A DNA stretch of 64,000 nt, taken from positions 62,001 through 126,000 of the forward strand of contig NZ_BCNS01000124.1 in the NCBI RefSeq assembly GCF_001528745.1, written 5' to 3'. This DNA is from Marinobacterium profundum (lineage in GTDB: Bacteria; Pseudomonadota; Gammaproteobacteria; Pseudomonadales; Balneatricaceae). Both the position numbers and the translations under genes were made by a program. Under the pieces are notes generated by a model that saw nothing but the letters and a program-made list of their open reading frames with translations, did not search any database and was not told the DNA's origin. This document shows positions 25,209-32,715 of the stretch, in pieces (positions within the stretch are counted from its first letter, which is position 1; every line of letters starts with the position of its first letter).

Positions 25209-25808
25209 TCAGGCGAGGCTACCCGCTGCGCCCCAAACTAATAACACTGCAGCCAGCGCGGGGCTTAGTAGTAATATAAACATGTAAATACGACTAAGCC
25301 GCCTCGAGTAGCTTCGATTACCAATCATGAGAAAGTCTCTCAAGCCACCACTGCCACTCGGGCCTGGCCGATTACAAACCCACATTGTTAGCACAAAGAC
25401 GAAAAAGAGAGGGCCAGTGAAACTCAGCAACAAGTTTAGAAACATAATCAAACCGCTCGGTCTCGCTGAATTTTCTCCACGACCAACGTCACCCAAGCCT
25501 GTATATAGCCTACCCCCTATGCCTTCATTAGCCCCAATGCCTTTGTACGTGAGAAACCGGTAATTCGATCCAACGAAAAGCGCCCATACGATAAATAGAT
25601 GAACAGTAAGATCCGACAAGTGGATATTGAACGGGAATTCAATCAACCAATATTTAAGATCGGCTACAAAACTTGTGTAGCTATCTATAATGAACTTCGG
25701 GATTCCTTCGAACCCAATGTTCAGAAAATGGTTTGCAAGTTTAACCAGAGACAGTGCATTAGTTAAAGCTCCTACGGCGCCGCCTACCCAAAAAAGCTTC
25801 TTGCTCAT
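25209..25808 (-). CDS. Polytopic membrane protein, unknown (cassette gene)
   Basis: 199 residues from ATG 25808; a GTG 9 nt upstream lies inside the attC core. About four hydrophobic helices are visible ('LFWVGGAVGALTNALSLVKL', 'LTVHLFIVWALFVG', 'LIMFLNLLLSFTGPLFFVFV', 'IYMFILLLSPALAAVLLVWG'). I recognise no family. AGGTGG from the adjoining attC end box GTTAGGT doubles as ribosome site. It lies between attC sites 2 and 3 in the usual gene-then-attC order, so it is very likely an integron cassette gene of unknown function. Confidence 0.75.
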   Translation of the reverse strand: MSKKLFWVGGAVGALTNALSLVKLANHFLNIGFEGIPKFIIDSYTSFVADLKYWLIEFPFNIHLSDLTVHLFIVWALFVGSNYRFLTYKGIGANEGIGGRLYTGLGDVGRGENSARPSGLIMFLNLLLSFTGPLFFVFVLTMWVCNRPGPSGSGGLRDFLMIGNRSYSRRLSRIYMFILLLSPALAAVLLVWGAAGSLA

Positions 25809-25815
25809 TGTTGCC

Positions 25816-25870
25816 ACCTAACGCCAAAATAACCCACGCCTACTGCGTCGGGTTGCTTGCCTTGTTGAAC
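25816..25870 (-). other. attC-like recombination site 3
   Basis: On the minus strand: GTTCAAC (25870-25864), AAGGCAAGC, stem 'AACCCGACGCAGTAGGCGTGGGTT', wait-free GGC, and GTTAGGT (25822-25816). Both end boxes match the RYYYAAC / GTTRRRY consensus exactly and the 55-bp length is typical. This is the best-formed attC in the window. Confidence 0.78.
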
Positions 25871-25976
25871 TAAGCCGCTGCGCGGCAGCTGGCGATACCG
25901 CCCCATCCCCAGCGAACTCATAAATACTTCTGAAGGGCACCCACTGTCGGGTGCCTGCCACCTCAGGAGTCATACC

Positions 25977-26156
25977 ATCAACAGTATCGATCAACAACGC
26001 ACCGATGTCCTGTATCAACGCCATGTCACCGCCCTCAGCCTGCAGGGCAAACGCCCCAAGACCATCGATGCCTATACCCCTGCCCTGTGGCGACTGTTTT
26101 GCGCTTTGTCGAGGGTCTTCAATCTCTTGGAGATGGCTGAGCAGAGAACGCTTTGA
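25977..26156 (+). pseudogene. Tyrosine recombinase N-terminal remnant
   Basis: AGGAG then 7 nt then ATC AAC AGT starts a frame reading 'INSIDQQRTDVLYQRHVTAL' and 'SLQGKRPKTIDAYTPALWRL'. This resembles the N-terminal SAM-like core-binding domain of phage-type integrases found beside some transposases. The expected ATG is ATC and the similarity stops after about 40 residues; the frame ends at 26156. The catalytic domain is absent. On the opposite strand, about 26164-26097 reads 'SLLSHLQEIEDPRQSAK', faintly like the N-terminus of an ISAs1 transposase, suggesting a junction between two decayed elements. Confidence 0.5.
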
Positions 26157-26444
26157 TAGGGTATTCGCGCCTGACCTATGATGGAAATTCTCTGAATACC
26201 AGCCGGGCTAGTCGGTTGCAATAGAGAAGTAAGATCCGCGCTGCGCTGTGCAAAAAACGTTCATTCGTTTGCCCTGGTCCCTGGGGGCAATCGTGGATCT
26301 CTCAAGTTCCTGATCCATCTCTTCATGCATGCCACGGCTTAAGAACCCTGCTGGTTCGCCACACCTCACCTGATACGGTTGTTTTGCATGGACTTCGACT
26401 GCGTTACAAGCCTCGTCAACCAGACCATTATTACTGGAGCGATG

Positions 26445-26633
26445 CCAGCACGTCAGGAACACGGAATCCCCTGTGGCCTACATGATTCTCTGTGTACGCT
26501 TCACCTGTCTTGTTCGCAGCCTCGACATGAAACTGCTCCGCCTCAGGCGCAACACTCGATACGGGTGGCTGGTTAAACCTTACCCGACAGGGACTTCCAC
26601 CCTGCAAGATGCATCAAGCTTCGCTTGACGCAC
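26445..26633 (-). repeat. Group-II-intron-like 5' fragment, copy 2
   Basis: Diverged copy of the sequence at 24454-24640, again starting GTGCG immediately after GTTA of an attC end box, with 'GCAGGGTGGAAGTCCCTGTC', GGGTAAGG and 'CACAGGGGATTCCGTG'. Beyond 26445 the two copies differ. Neither contains a maturase frame. Confidence 0.6.
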
Positions 26634-26692
26634 TAACGCCTTTCTTCAACGGCCCAGCTTTGCTGGGTCCGCTGCAAGAATTTGTTATGTGC
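26630..26692 (-). other. attC-like recombination site 4
   Basis: On the minus strand: GCACATAAC (26692-26684), AAATTCTTGCAGC, the perfect stem GGACCCAGC-AAA-GCTGGGCC, then GGC and GTTAGTGC (26637-26630). GCACATAAC complements GTTATGTGC at 27152-27144, the opposite end of the cassette. Confidence 0.72.
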
Positions 26693-26719
26693 GCCGATAA
26701 ACATTTCCACAAATCGGAA

Positions 26720-27124
26720 CTAGCAAAGAAGCACACTTAGTGCTTTAGAAAATGAACTGACTGCAGCCAATACACCCACCCAAAAAGATAGATGCTCTAG
26801 ATTCTCCCAATATTTTCCGAGCATGCGAAACCTGCCAAATGGGCCCCAAAGGTTCTTTTGAAAATATTCTAAGCTGCAGTCTAGTTCGACGAGAGTTCCA
26901 AGGATAACCCCTCCTGCAATTCCGGATATTACCCAGCTCAAAACCGATACCGCTGCTAGCCCTACGACGAATTGATCATCTAGTACCTCGCCTTGACCAA
27001 TACCAATTAAAGCGATTACGCCGAACACCAGGCTTGCGTACAGTCCGACATGAAACTTCGTGTAGTCATACAGACGCTCGATTCGTACTTCATTATGTGG
27101 TTTATCTTCAGTTTCCTTGGTCAT
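26720..27124 (-). CDS. Small membrane protein, unknown (cassette gene)
   Basis: 134 residues from ATG 27124, preceded by CGAGGAT; a longer opening to 27154 starts inside the cassette end box. Three hydrophobic stretches are seen ('VGLYASLVFGVIALIGIG', 'VVGLAAVSVLSWVISGIAGG', 'LSFWVGVLAAVSSFSKALSV'). The N-terminus is charged and cytoplasmic-looking. No family recognised. It is enclosed by complementary boxes GTTATGTGC (27152-27144) and GCACATAAC (26692-26684), so it fits an integron cassette. Confidence 0.72.
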   Translation of the reverse strand: MTKETEDKPHNEVRIERLYDYTKFHVGLYASLVFGVIALIGIGQGEVLDDQFVVGLAAVSVLSWVISGIAGGVILGTLVELDCSLEYFQKNLWGPFGRFRMLGKYWENLEHLSFWVGVLAAVSSFSKALSVLLC

Positions 27125-27152
27125 TTTATCCTCGGGAATTAAAGCACATAAC

Positions 27153-27245
27153 ATTTGTATCGTAGCCTCGGAGACCTATTTGCCTGAGGCCAGTATTTCC
27201 TGATAAATTTTCGTCAAAAATGGGCGCAAAGCCAGCCAGCATGAT
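27153..27245 (+). repeat. Dispersed repeat flanking the cassette array, copy 1
   Basis: The sequence starting 'ATTTGTATCGTAGCCTCGG' is similar over about 90 bp to 33598-33688 ('ATTTGTATCATAGCCTCGG'). It abuts the terminal cassette box GTTATGTGC, where attI would be expected in a complete integron. No integrase-like frame follows it. Confidence 0.5.
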
Positions 27246-27818
27246 TCGCGCTCTTTTCTGTTAAATAGAACCACTATTTGTCTCAAAAGAGCTCAAAAAC
27301 TGCCTTAAAACAGACTTTCTCTCGCTACGACCCGCCAAGCCCTACAGGCTGCTAGGTCGCATACCCACATTTTATGCCTCGACGTAATTTTTTGATTTTA
27401 AAGAAGTATTTTTATATTTTTGGCCACATGTCAAGATACTGGCCTGCAAGGCTGTTTATCCAGTCAGAGAACCCAAAGCGTATAAAAAACCACGCTACCG
27501 CCCTTCCTGTAACGGAATACCACCTGCGATATGGCCACAGGCCGAGTCAGGAGAACAGAAGTATAGGAAACATGGAGAGAATTCACCCAGCCTGGCTTCC
27601 GTTGCTCAGCTGACGATTGCGTTATTGACGATCAAAATCAGGCACCATTGCTCCGTCGGTGCTTCCAGTATCATGCCGAAATCAGCCGCAAGGCTCAAGG
27701 AGAAAGATGATTGGTGATTCACCATGAGAGAGTACCGGCCCACGGTGCTATTCAGCACCACCGGAATAACAGAGCGGCTTCGATCCCCTTCCAAACCGGA
27801 TCAGCACACAAATACATC

Positions 27819-28110
27819 AGAACGGCTTATATTCCCCCTTATGAGCAGAAAATTGCTCCTGCATTTTCTGGCTACCGGCCATCCATGGCCGTATGCCGGC
27901 GAGCACTGGCGTCAGTGTGCGACCAGGCCCGCAGAGGCGAAGACAGGGACTGTCGAGCCGCAGATTAGGCACAGGATGTGCCGACTCCCCACCTTGAAGG
28001 CCGGCGCCCGCACAAAGGCGTCAGAGCGCAGCAAGAAGGCTTCATTGGGGGCGCCTTTCTTTGCACACGTCACCTTGTAGCAAGTCCTTGTCGCATAACA
28101 AGGAAAGTGG
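27819..28110 (+). repeat. Hairpin-rich repeat family 2, copy 1
   Basis: It contains GAGCA-GAAAAT-TGCTC, GGCCATCCATGGCC, CACTGGCGTCAGTG, a hairpin closed over CAGGGACTG, and GGCACA-GGA-TGTGCC, in that order. The first 100 bp are nearly identical to 30235-30339. Its right part ('CAGAGCGCAGC', 'GCCTTTCTTTGCA') resembles the 28262 copy. Confidence 0.7.
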
Positions 28111-28261
28111 GCGCCGAGAGGCGAAATACAAACTCAACGACTCAACATCCGACATGGCGGTGCACCGCCGCTCGGTGCAATTCGCAGGATTATTGGCACC
28201 CTGCCAAGCCGTTGCCCGTTGCCCGCTGCCAAGCTTACAGAACGGCTCTTGAACCCCTTGT

Positions 28262-28470
28262 GAAGCCGGCGAGCACTGAGGTCATTCGACGATCAGGCCC
28301 GCAGGGGTGCAACAGGGACTGTTGCGCCTGCGACGCGGTACATGGATGTACCGTCGGCGGAGCCCGTCGAATGAGTTCAGAGCGCAGCGGAAAGGCTTCT
28401 TCGGGGGCGTGCTTTCTTTGCATACTTTCTTTGCACGAGCAAAGAAAGTATGTCGCCAACAGGCGAAACT
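28262..28470 (+). repeat. Hairpin-rich repeat family 2, copy 2
   Basis: It starts 'GCCGGCGAGCACTG' and includes GCAACAGGGACTGTTGC (28309-28325), GGTACA-TGGA-TGTACC (28337-28352), and at 28421-28452 a 14-bp perfect stem CATACTTTCTTTGC / GCAAAGAAAGTATG. Stems differ in sequence from the other copies but keep pairing. Confidence 0.7.
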
Positions 28471-28732
28471 CAAACTATCAGATAGCCGCGCAGCGTCCGT
28501 AACCACAGCGTTTCCGAGGCTTAGACCCGATAAGTCTCCAAAAACTGTTACCCATGTTATTGAATTGAACTGTTACCTATGAGGGTGAACTGTACCGAGA
28601 GGTGGCATACCACCAAATGGTGCAATTCGCAGGCTCATTGGCACCCTACGCAAACCAGTATCTCATCCCACCACCAGCACGCTCTCGTACGGCTTACGGC
28701 TTACGTCTTATAGCTTATGGCTTGCATTTCAG

Positions 28733-29533
28733 TCAGACAAAGACCAGCAGATTCGCGTTATAGCTGTGGGCACACTCGTTCCCGTAACCCCGCTGATTGC
28801 TGATCACGCGCGTTGCACCTATCTCGATATCGAAATTGTCGTGGGTATGGCCGTAACACCACAGATCAGGGGCATATTGGTGAATCAGCTGATCCAGGTC
28901 CTGGTTGAAATAGGGTGTCAGGTCACTGGGGTCAAAACGACGGTTGGCCAGCGACATGCTGGGCGCGAAATGGGTCACAGTCACGGTCTTCCCATTGAAT
29001 GGGGTCGCCAGCTCCTGCGCCAGCCAGGCCTGATGCTGTTCACTCAGAACCTGGCAATCATCAGCCGTAAACACCCGCTTTTGGTAACCGATTACACGAA
29101 AGTCTTCAATCGTTTTTTGCGCCCGCAAACGGGCAATGGCCTGGCGCGCCTGACCATTGCCCAGAAAGCTGCTCCACAGGGTGCAGCCCAGGAATCGAAC
29201 GCCTCCGATCACGACCGAGCCCATCTGCAGCACATGGATGCGGGGGTGGTTGACGAACCTTAACTTCAATGCCAACTCCGCAGCCTGGACATCGGCAATC
29301 CCATAGCCTTCGTGGTTGCCAGGAACATAGAGGATATGCGCGGCTGGAAACCCCTCGGACAGCTCCTGCAGGTAATCACCAACCTCCATGAGATTGGCAA
29401 TGTCACCCGCCAGAACAATCACATCCGGATACTCTCTGGTACCCGGTATATGGCTCGCCATCATGCCCTTGGGCCAGCCCTGCAGTTCCAGGTGAAGGTC
29501 GCTGTGTAGCGCAATAGCCAGGGAGTCAGTCAT
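28733..29533 (-). CDS. Calcineurin-like metallophosphoesterase
   Basis: 266 residues. The family's dimetal motifs appear in order: 'HSDLHLE' (D-x-H, about residue 11), 'VLAGDIAN' (GD), 'VPGNHEGYG' (GNHE), 'VTHFAPS' (H) and 'CYGHTHDNFD' (GHxH). The enzyme should hydrolyse a phosphomonoester or diester; the substrate is unknown. No signal peptide, so cytoplasmic. ATG 29533 is followed by an ordinary frame. It stands alone, between repeat-rich DNA and ynfA on the same strand. Confidence 0.92.
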   Translation of the reverse strand: MTDSLAIALHSDLHLELQGWPKGMMASHIPGTREYPDVIVLAGDIANLMEVGDYLQELSEGFPAAHILYVPGNHEGYGIADVQAAELALKLRFVNHPRIHVLQMGSVVIGGVRFLGCTLWSSFLGNGQARQAIARLRAQKTIEDFRVIGYQKRVFTADDCQVLSEQHQAWLAQELATPFNGKTVTVTHFAPSMSLANRRFDPSDLTPYFNQDLDQLIHQYAPDLWCYGHTHDNFDIEIGATRVISNQRGYGNECAHSYNANLLVFV

Positions 29534-29611
29534 AGATATGCTCTTGGGTAATCACGTTAAGCGCCGGCGGCAAGGCCTTGGGCTGTCTTTGAACGCAAGT
29601 TTGTGGTCATG

Positions 29612-29944
29612 TTATGCGCTGCGCGGGGCAAACATGATGATGGCCATCCCCACAAGTGCCACACCTGAACCAACAAAATCCCAGGTTGTTGGCCGAATGC
29701 CATCGACCACCCACAACCATAAAATGGCCATGAAAATATAGACACCACCATAGGCGGCATACACACGACCGGCAGCTTGCGGATGCAGCGAAAGCAACCA
29801 GGCAAAAGCCGCCAGGCATAGGGCCGCGGGAACCAATAGCCAGATTGATTTACCTTCACGCAACCAGAGATAGGGCAAGTAACAACCAACAATTTCAGCC
29901 AATGCTGTAGCGAAGAAAAGACTGACTGTTTTTAGTTCCAGCAA
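29612..29944 (-). CDS. ynfA: YnfA family (UPF0060) membrane protein
   Basis: 110 residues with four membrane helices. It aligns end to end with E. coli YnfA from memory: '[20 protein letters not shown]', '[19 protein letters not shown]', 'LWLWVVDG'. The family is SMR-like and has been linked to small drug efflux. The start is TTG at 29944 ([11 protein letters not shown]), with AGAGG about 10 nt upstream; no ATG is available near the conserved N-terminus. Single gene. Confidence 0.92.
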   Translation of the reverse strand: MLELKTVSLFFATALAEIVGCYLPYLWLREGKSIWLLVPAALCLAAFAWLLSLHPQAAGRVYAAYGGVYIFMAILWLWVVDGIRPTTWDFVGSGVALVGMAIIMFAPRSA

Positions 29945-30032
29945 AAGACGCTACCTCTTGTGATCGAACTCCATGAGTGTCAGTCATCATGCCCACAACA
30001 GACTCTGGTTGGAAGGGAAAAGGCGCAGCGTT

Positions 30033-30081
30033 CGAGGTGCGAGGTGCGAGGTGCGAGGTGCGAGGTGCGAGGGGCGAGGGG
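30033..30081. repeat. Heptamer tandem repeat
   Basis: CGAGGTG is repeated five times and followed by two CGAGGGG units, 49 bp in all, upstream of ynfA. It is a simple-sequence tract that could vary in length; no gene overlaps it. Confidence 0.85.
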
Positions 30082-30234
30082 CTAGATGAAAGAATCAAAA
30101 GCACCGAAAGCTGGTGCAACCCACCAGCATTTGGCGCCAGTTTGAGTAACATCTACGCAAATCATGGCCATTCGTGATTCGTGATTCGTCATGACTGCGT
30201 ACCGGCCCACAGTGCAATTCGCACCACCGGGATA

Positions 30235-30440
30235 GCAGAACGGCTTTCATTCCCCCTTCTGAGCAGAAAATTGCTCCTGCATTTTCTGGCTACCGGCCAT
30301 CCATGGCCGTATGCCGGCGAGTACTGGCGTCAGTGTGCGATCAGGCATGAAAGGTCGATGCAGGGACTGTATCGACGCCGATTAGCACATGGATGTGCAC
30401 TTCTTACCTTGCAGGCCGCCCGCGCGCGCAAAAAATAACG
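30235..30440 (+). repeat. Hairpin-rich repeat family 2, copy 3
   Basis: Closely matches 27819-27922 over its first 105 bp (GAGCAGAAAATTGCTC, GGCCATCCATGGCC, TACTGGCGTCAGTG), then has its own versions of the two later hairpins: TCGATGCAGGGACTGTATCGA and GCACA-TGGA-TGTGC. It lies in the 740-bp non-coding gap between ynfA and the SRPBCC gene, preceded at 30209 by GTGCAATTCGCA. Confidence 0.7.
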
Positions 30441-30688
30441 CGCCAGCGAGGCGCAACCCCGGCCATCTAACCGCCTTGTAGCGTCCACCGGCACTGCAGA
30501 CCAAAGGTCCATGAAGTCTCCCATGTCATTGCGCTGAGCTGTTACCTATGCGCATCAACTTCTCTACCAGGCAATTGCATCCCTTCTGCGGCCATACCGC
30601 CATAGCTGCGTACCACCACATGATGCAATTTGCAGACTTATCGCCACCCGACCAAAGCGCCCGCCAAGAAGTGATATTTCAGCAATAT

Positions 30689-31237
30689 TTATACATCGCG
30701 AAAACGATGTTTAAACGCTTCGGCTCTGGCAGCCGCAAGATTGCCTGCACCAGAGTCTGTGAATACCCGCAGCAGACCATCGCTCAGCATATGAAGCATC
30801 TTGGCCAGCAGGTTGCTGTGGGAAACCGCGTAGATGTACGTGAAGTGCGTTTGCTCTTGTGGCTCGTCACGCCCAGTTGAGAGCAAAATAAATTCATGCT
30901 CGCAAATTTGCAGATGGGTGGGTTGGCTCAGCATCTTGACTTCTTTCTCTGCGCCTTTTGCTGTGCGAATCTTCGAACCCACCTTCAGCGGCCCCGTGAC
31001 CGGCTCATAAAACGTGAAGCCAAACATCCAAAAATGCCAGCATTCGAACCTGTTGAGTTCGCCCCATACGGCATCGATAGGAGCCTCAACTAACGTGCTT
31101 GCTCTATATTCACTCTGTTTGTTGCCAAGATTTTTCAGGAACCCTCGAATGCTGTCTTCCCTGTGCGATAGAAAGATTCCGTAGATGGCGCTAACCAATA
31201 CGCCAATGATCAGAGAATTCAATGCGGTCACTAACAT
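30689..31237 (-). CDS. Membrane-anchored SRPBCC (polyketide-cyclase-like) protein
   Basis: 182 residues from ATG 31237, with AAGGAG 8 nt upstream. An N-terminal hydrophobic segment ('VTALNSLIIGVLVSAIYGIF') precedes an SRPBCC/START-like domain beginning 'YRASTLVEAPIDAVWGELNR' and continuing 'GPLKVGSKIRTAKGAEKEV' and 'HFTYIYAVSHS'. Such domains form a hydrophobic pocket for lipids or other small ligands. The helix suggests membrane attachment. No enzyme function can be assigned and there is no operon partner on this strand. Confidence 0.78.
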   Translation of the reverse strand: MLVTALNSLIIGVLVSAIYGIFLSHREDSIRGFLKNLGNKQSEYRASTLVEAPIDAVWGELNRFECWHFWMFGFTFYEPVTGPLKVGSKIRTAKGAEKEVKMLSQPTHLQICEHEFILLSTGRDEPQEQTHFTYIYAVSHSNLLAKMLHMLSDGLLRVFTDSGAGNLAAARAEAFKHRFRDV

Positions 31238-31336
31238 CACAGGTGCTCCTTGCCTTGCCTTGCCTAACAACAGCATTTATTAACAAAAGTGAACGCTGGA
31301 GTCCGTAAACATTAGAGTCCACCCGCACTTTTTTTG

Positions 31337-32068
31337 TCAGACCATTAATGCCGGTTTAAATATCAACTCATCCTTCGTTAGCAAACACTCAAATGCGGGC
31401 TTTGCAAAATAATAGCCTTGATAAATATCTATTCCAATATTTTTCAACCAATTAAATTCAGCTTCTGTTTCAACACCTTCAGCCAAGATATCAATACCCA
31501 AATCCAGACATACATTATCCAAAGCCCTGACGATTGACTGCCGCGGACCATTTTCATTTATATTTCGAAGTAATGACATATCAATTTTTATAATATCTGG
31601 CTGTATATCCGCGAGCATATTTAACCCAGCATAGCCTGCCCCGAAATCATCGATAGCAATAACTACTTTTTCTTTACGAATTTTATTCAACACATCTGAC
31701 AGTACATCTAAACTAGTAATGAATTCGTTTTCGGTGATCTCAATAACCAATTGTTTGGAAGAAAAGCCAAGCTCTTTTGCTTTAAATATAGTCTTCAAGA
31801 CATTCGATCCGCCATCAAACAGAACCGAGCCTGGTGTAAAATTTAAATTTATAGAACAGTTTAGCCCTAATCGCGCGGCAAAAGTTAATGCTTTCTCACG
31901 ATTGTATTGATCAAAATTGATCAGGTCTTTCTTTTTTACTTTATTGAATACAGAAAATGGCGGTTCGTTATTAATCCCTCTTAACAAAACTTCGTAAGAA
32001 ATTATTTCGCCTTTCTCTATACTTACAATAGGCTGAAAGGCATGTGTGAACTCCATTTCCTCAAACAT
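31337..32068 (-). CDS. EAL-domain c-di-GMP phosphodiesterase
   Basis: 243 residues, a stand-alone EAL domain with no GGDEF or sensor. The catalytic signature appears as 'YEVLLRG' (EVL for EAL), then 'INLNFTP' (metal Asn), 'IEITENE' (E), 'IAIDDFGAGYAGL' (DDFG), 'PDIIKID' (K) and 'LAEGVETEAEF' (E) with 'YQGYYFAKP'. All metal ligands appear intact, so c-di-GMP hydrolysis to pGpG is likely. ATG 32068 follows AGGGATA. It lies 46 bp downstream of a BLUF photosensor gene. Both genes are clearly more AT-rich than the flanks, a sign of transfer. Confidence 0.92.
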   Translation of the reverse strand: MFEEMEFTHAFQPIVSIEKGEIISYEVLLRGINNEPPFSVFNKVKKKDLINFDQYNREKALTFAARLGLNCSINLNFTPGSVLFDGGSNVLKTIFKAKELGFSSKQLVIEITENEFITSLDVLSDVLNKIRKEKVVIAIDDFGAGYAGLNMLADIQPDIIKIDMSLLRNINENGPRQSIVRALDNVCLDLGIDILAEGVETEAEFNWLKNIGIDIYQGYYFAKPAFECLLTKDELIFKPALMV

Positions 32069-32114
32069 TAAGCATATCCCTAAAAATAATTAACTGAATG
32101 ATAATGAACCCTTT

Positions 32115-32546
32115 CTAACTCAATCTCCACCTTCCTTTAGTGAACGCCTTGAGTAATTTTAATGACCGTCCAGCATCAATATTGTGCAAGCAGGATTGAC
32201 CTTCGAAGAAGTCGTTCATTCCTTCGATTTGGTTAAGCTCACTCTTTGATAAGGGTGCATATCCCATGCTCCAGTCAGCGAAGTCTTTTTCAGGTATGGC
32301 TTCAAAAATTATTCTTACTATATTGCGATGTCTTTTATCTTTTGATATTTTAGAAAACAACTCTTGAATCTGAGTCTTTTCTCCTTCAAGAATTTGAAAA
32401 AAAGAACCCCTATCATAAAGAAGCATCCCGCTTACATTCAATTTATGATTGAATTCTCTGGCTTTTGATAACAACTCAAACATTTCCTCCTGACTAAAAT
32501 CTCTTACGGCCTCACTGGCATATATTAGATGATATGTTTCATTCAT
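32115..32546 (-). CDS. BLUF-domain blue-light sensor
   Basis: 143 residues: one BLUF domain plus a short tail. The flavin-site residues are visible: the Tyr in 'LIYASEAVRDF' (about residue 8), Asn in 'AREFNHKLNVSGMLLY', and Gln in 'GSFFQILEGEKTQ'. 'DWSMGYAPL' carries the conserved Trp/Met pair. Blue light rearranges the Tyr-Gln-flavin hydrogen bonds and changes partner binding. ATG 32546 follows AAGGGAC. With the EAL gene directly downstream it probably forms a two-protein light-controlled phosphodiesterase, as in PapB-PapA, rather than the fused BlrP1 type. Confidence 0.93.
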   Translation of the reverse strand: MNETYHLIYASEAVRDFSQEEMFELLSKAREFNHKLNVSGMLLYDRGSFFQILEGEKTQIQELFSKISKDKRHRNIVRIIFEAIPEKDFADWSMGYAPLSKSELNQIEGMNDFFEGQSCLHNIDAGRSLKLLKAFTKGRWRLS

Positions 32547-32715
32547 GTCCCTTCATCCTTGTAAATATTTTCATTCCTGATCTAACAATTAAATTTAGTC
32601 GGTTTTGGTTCGTTTAGTGCGAAAAGCGAATAACTTTCAGGTGACCGCGTACCGACCAATAAATGTTGTTGAGATCCGCTACAGACTCCGCCTCCCACCT
32701 GAAAGGACGCCATAA

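Larger units (their letters stand above)
27246..28732. other. Long non-coding stretch of structured repeats
   Basis: About 1.5 kb with no supported gene. It holds two members of a hairpin-rich repeat family (27819-28110 and 28262-28470), motifs with GTGCAATTCGCA at 28176 and 28621, and near 28546-28575 the doubled 'CTGTTACC(C/T)ATG' motif. The left part (27246-27700) is AT-rich with short frames that lack ribosome sites. Confidence 0.6.

Noticed and set aside
27374-27613. 79-codon plus-strand frame in AT-rich DNA
   Set aside because: No ribosome site, no membrane or domain pattern, and it lies in repeat-rich non-coding DNA.
30033-30081. Possible CRISPR-like repeat
   Set aside because: It is an uninterrupted 7-bp tandem repeat without spacers.
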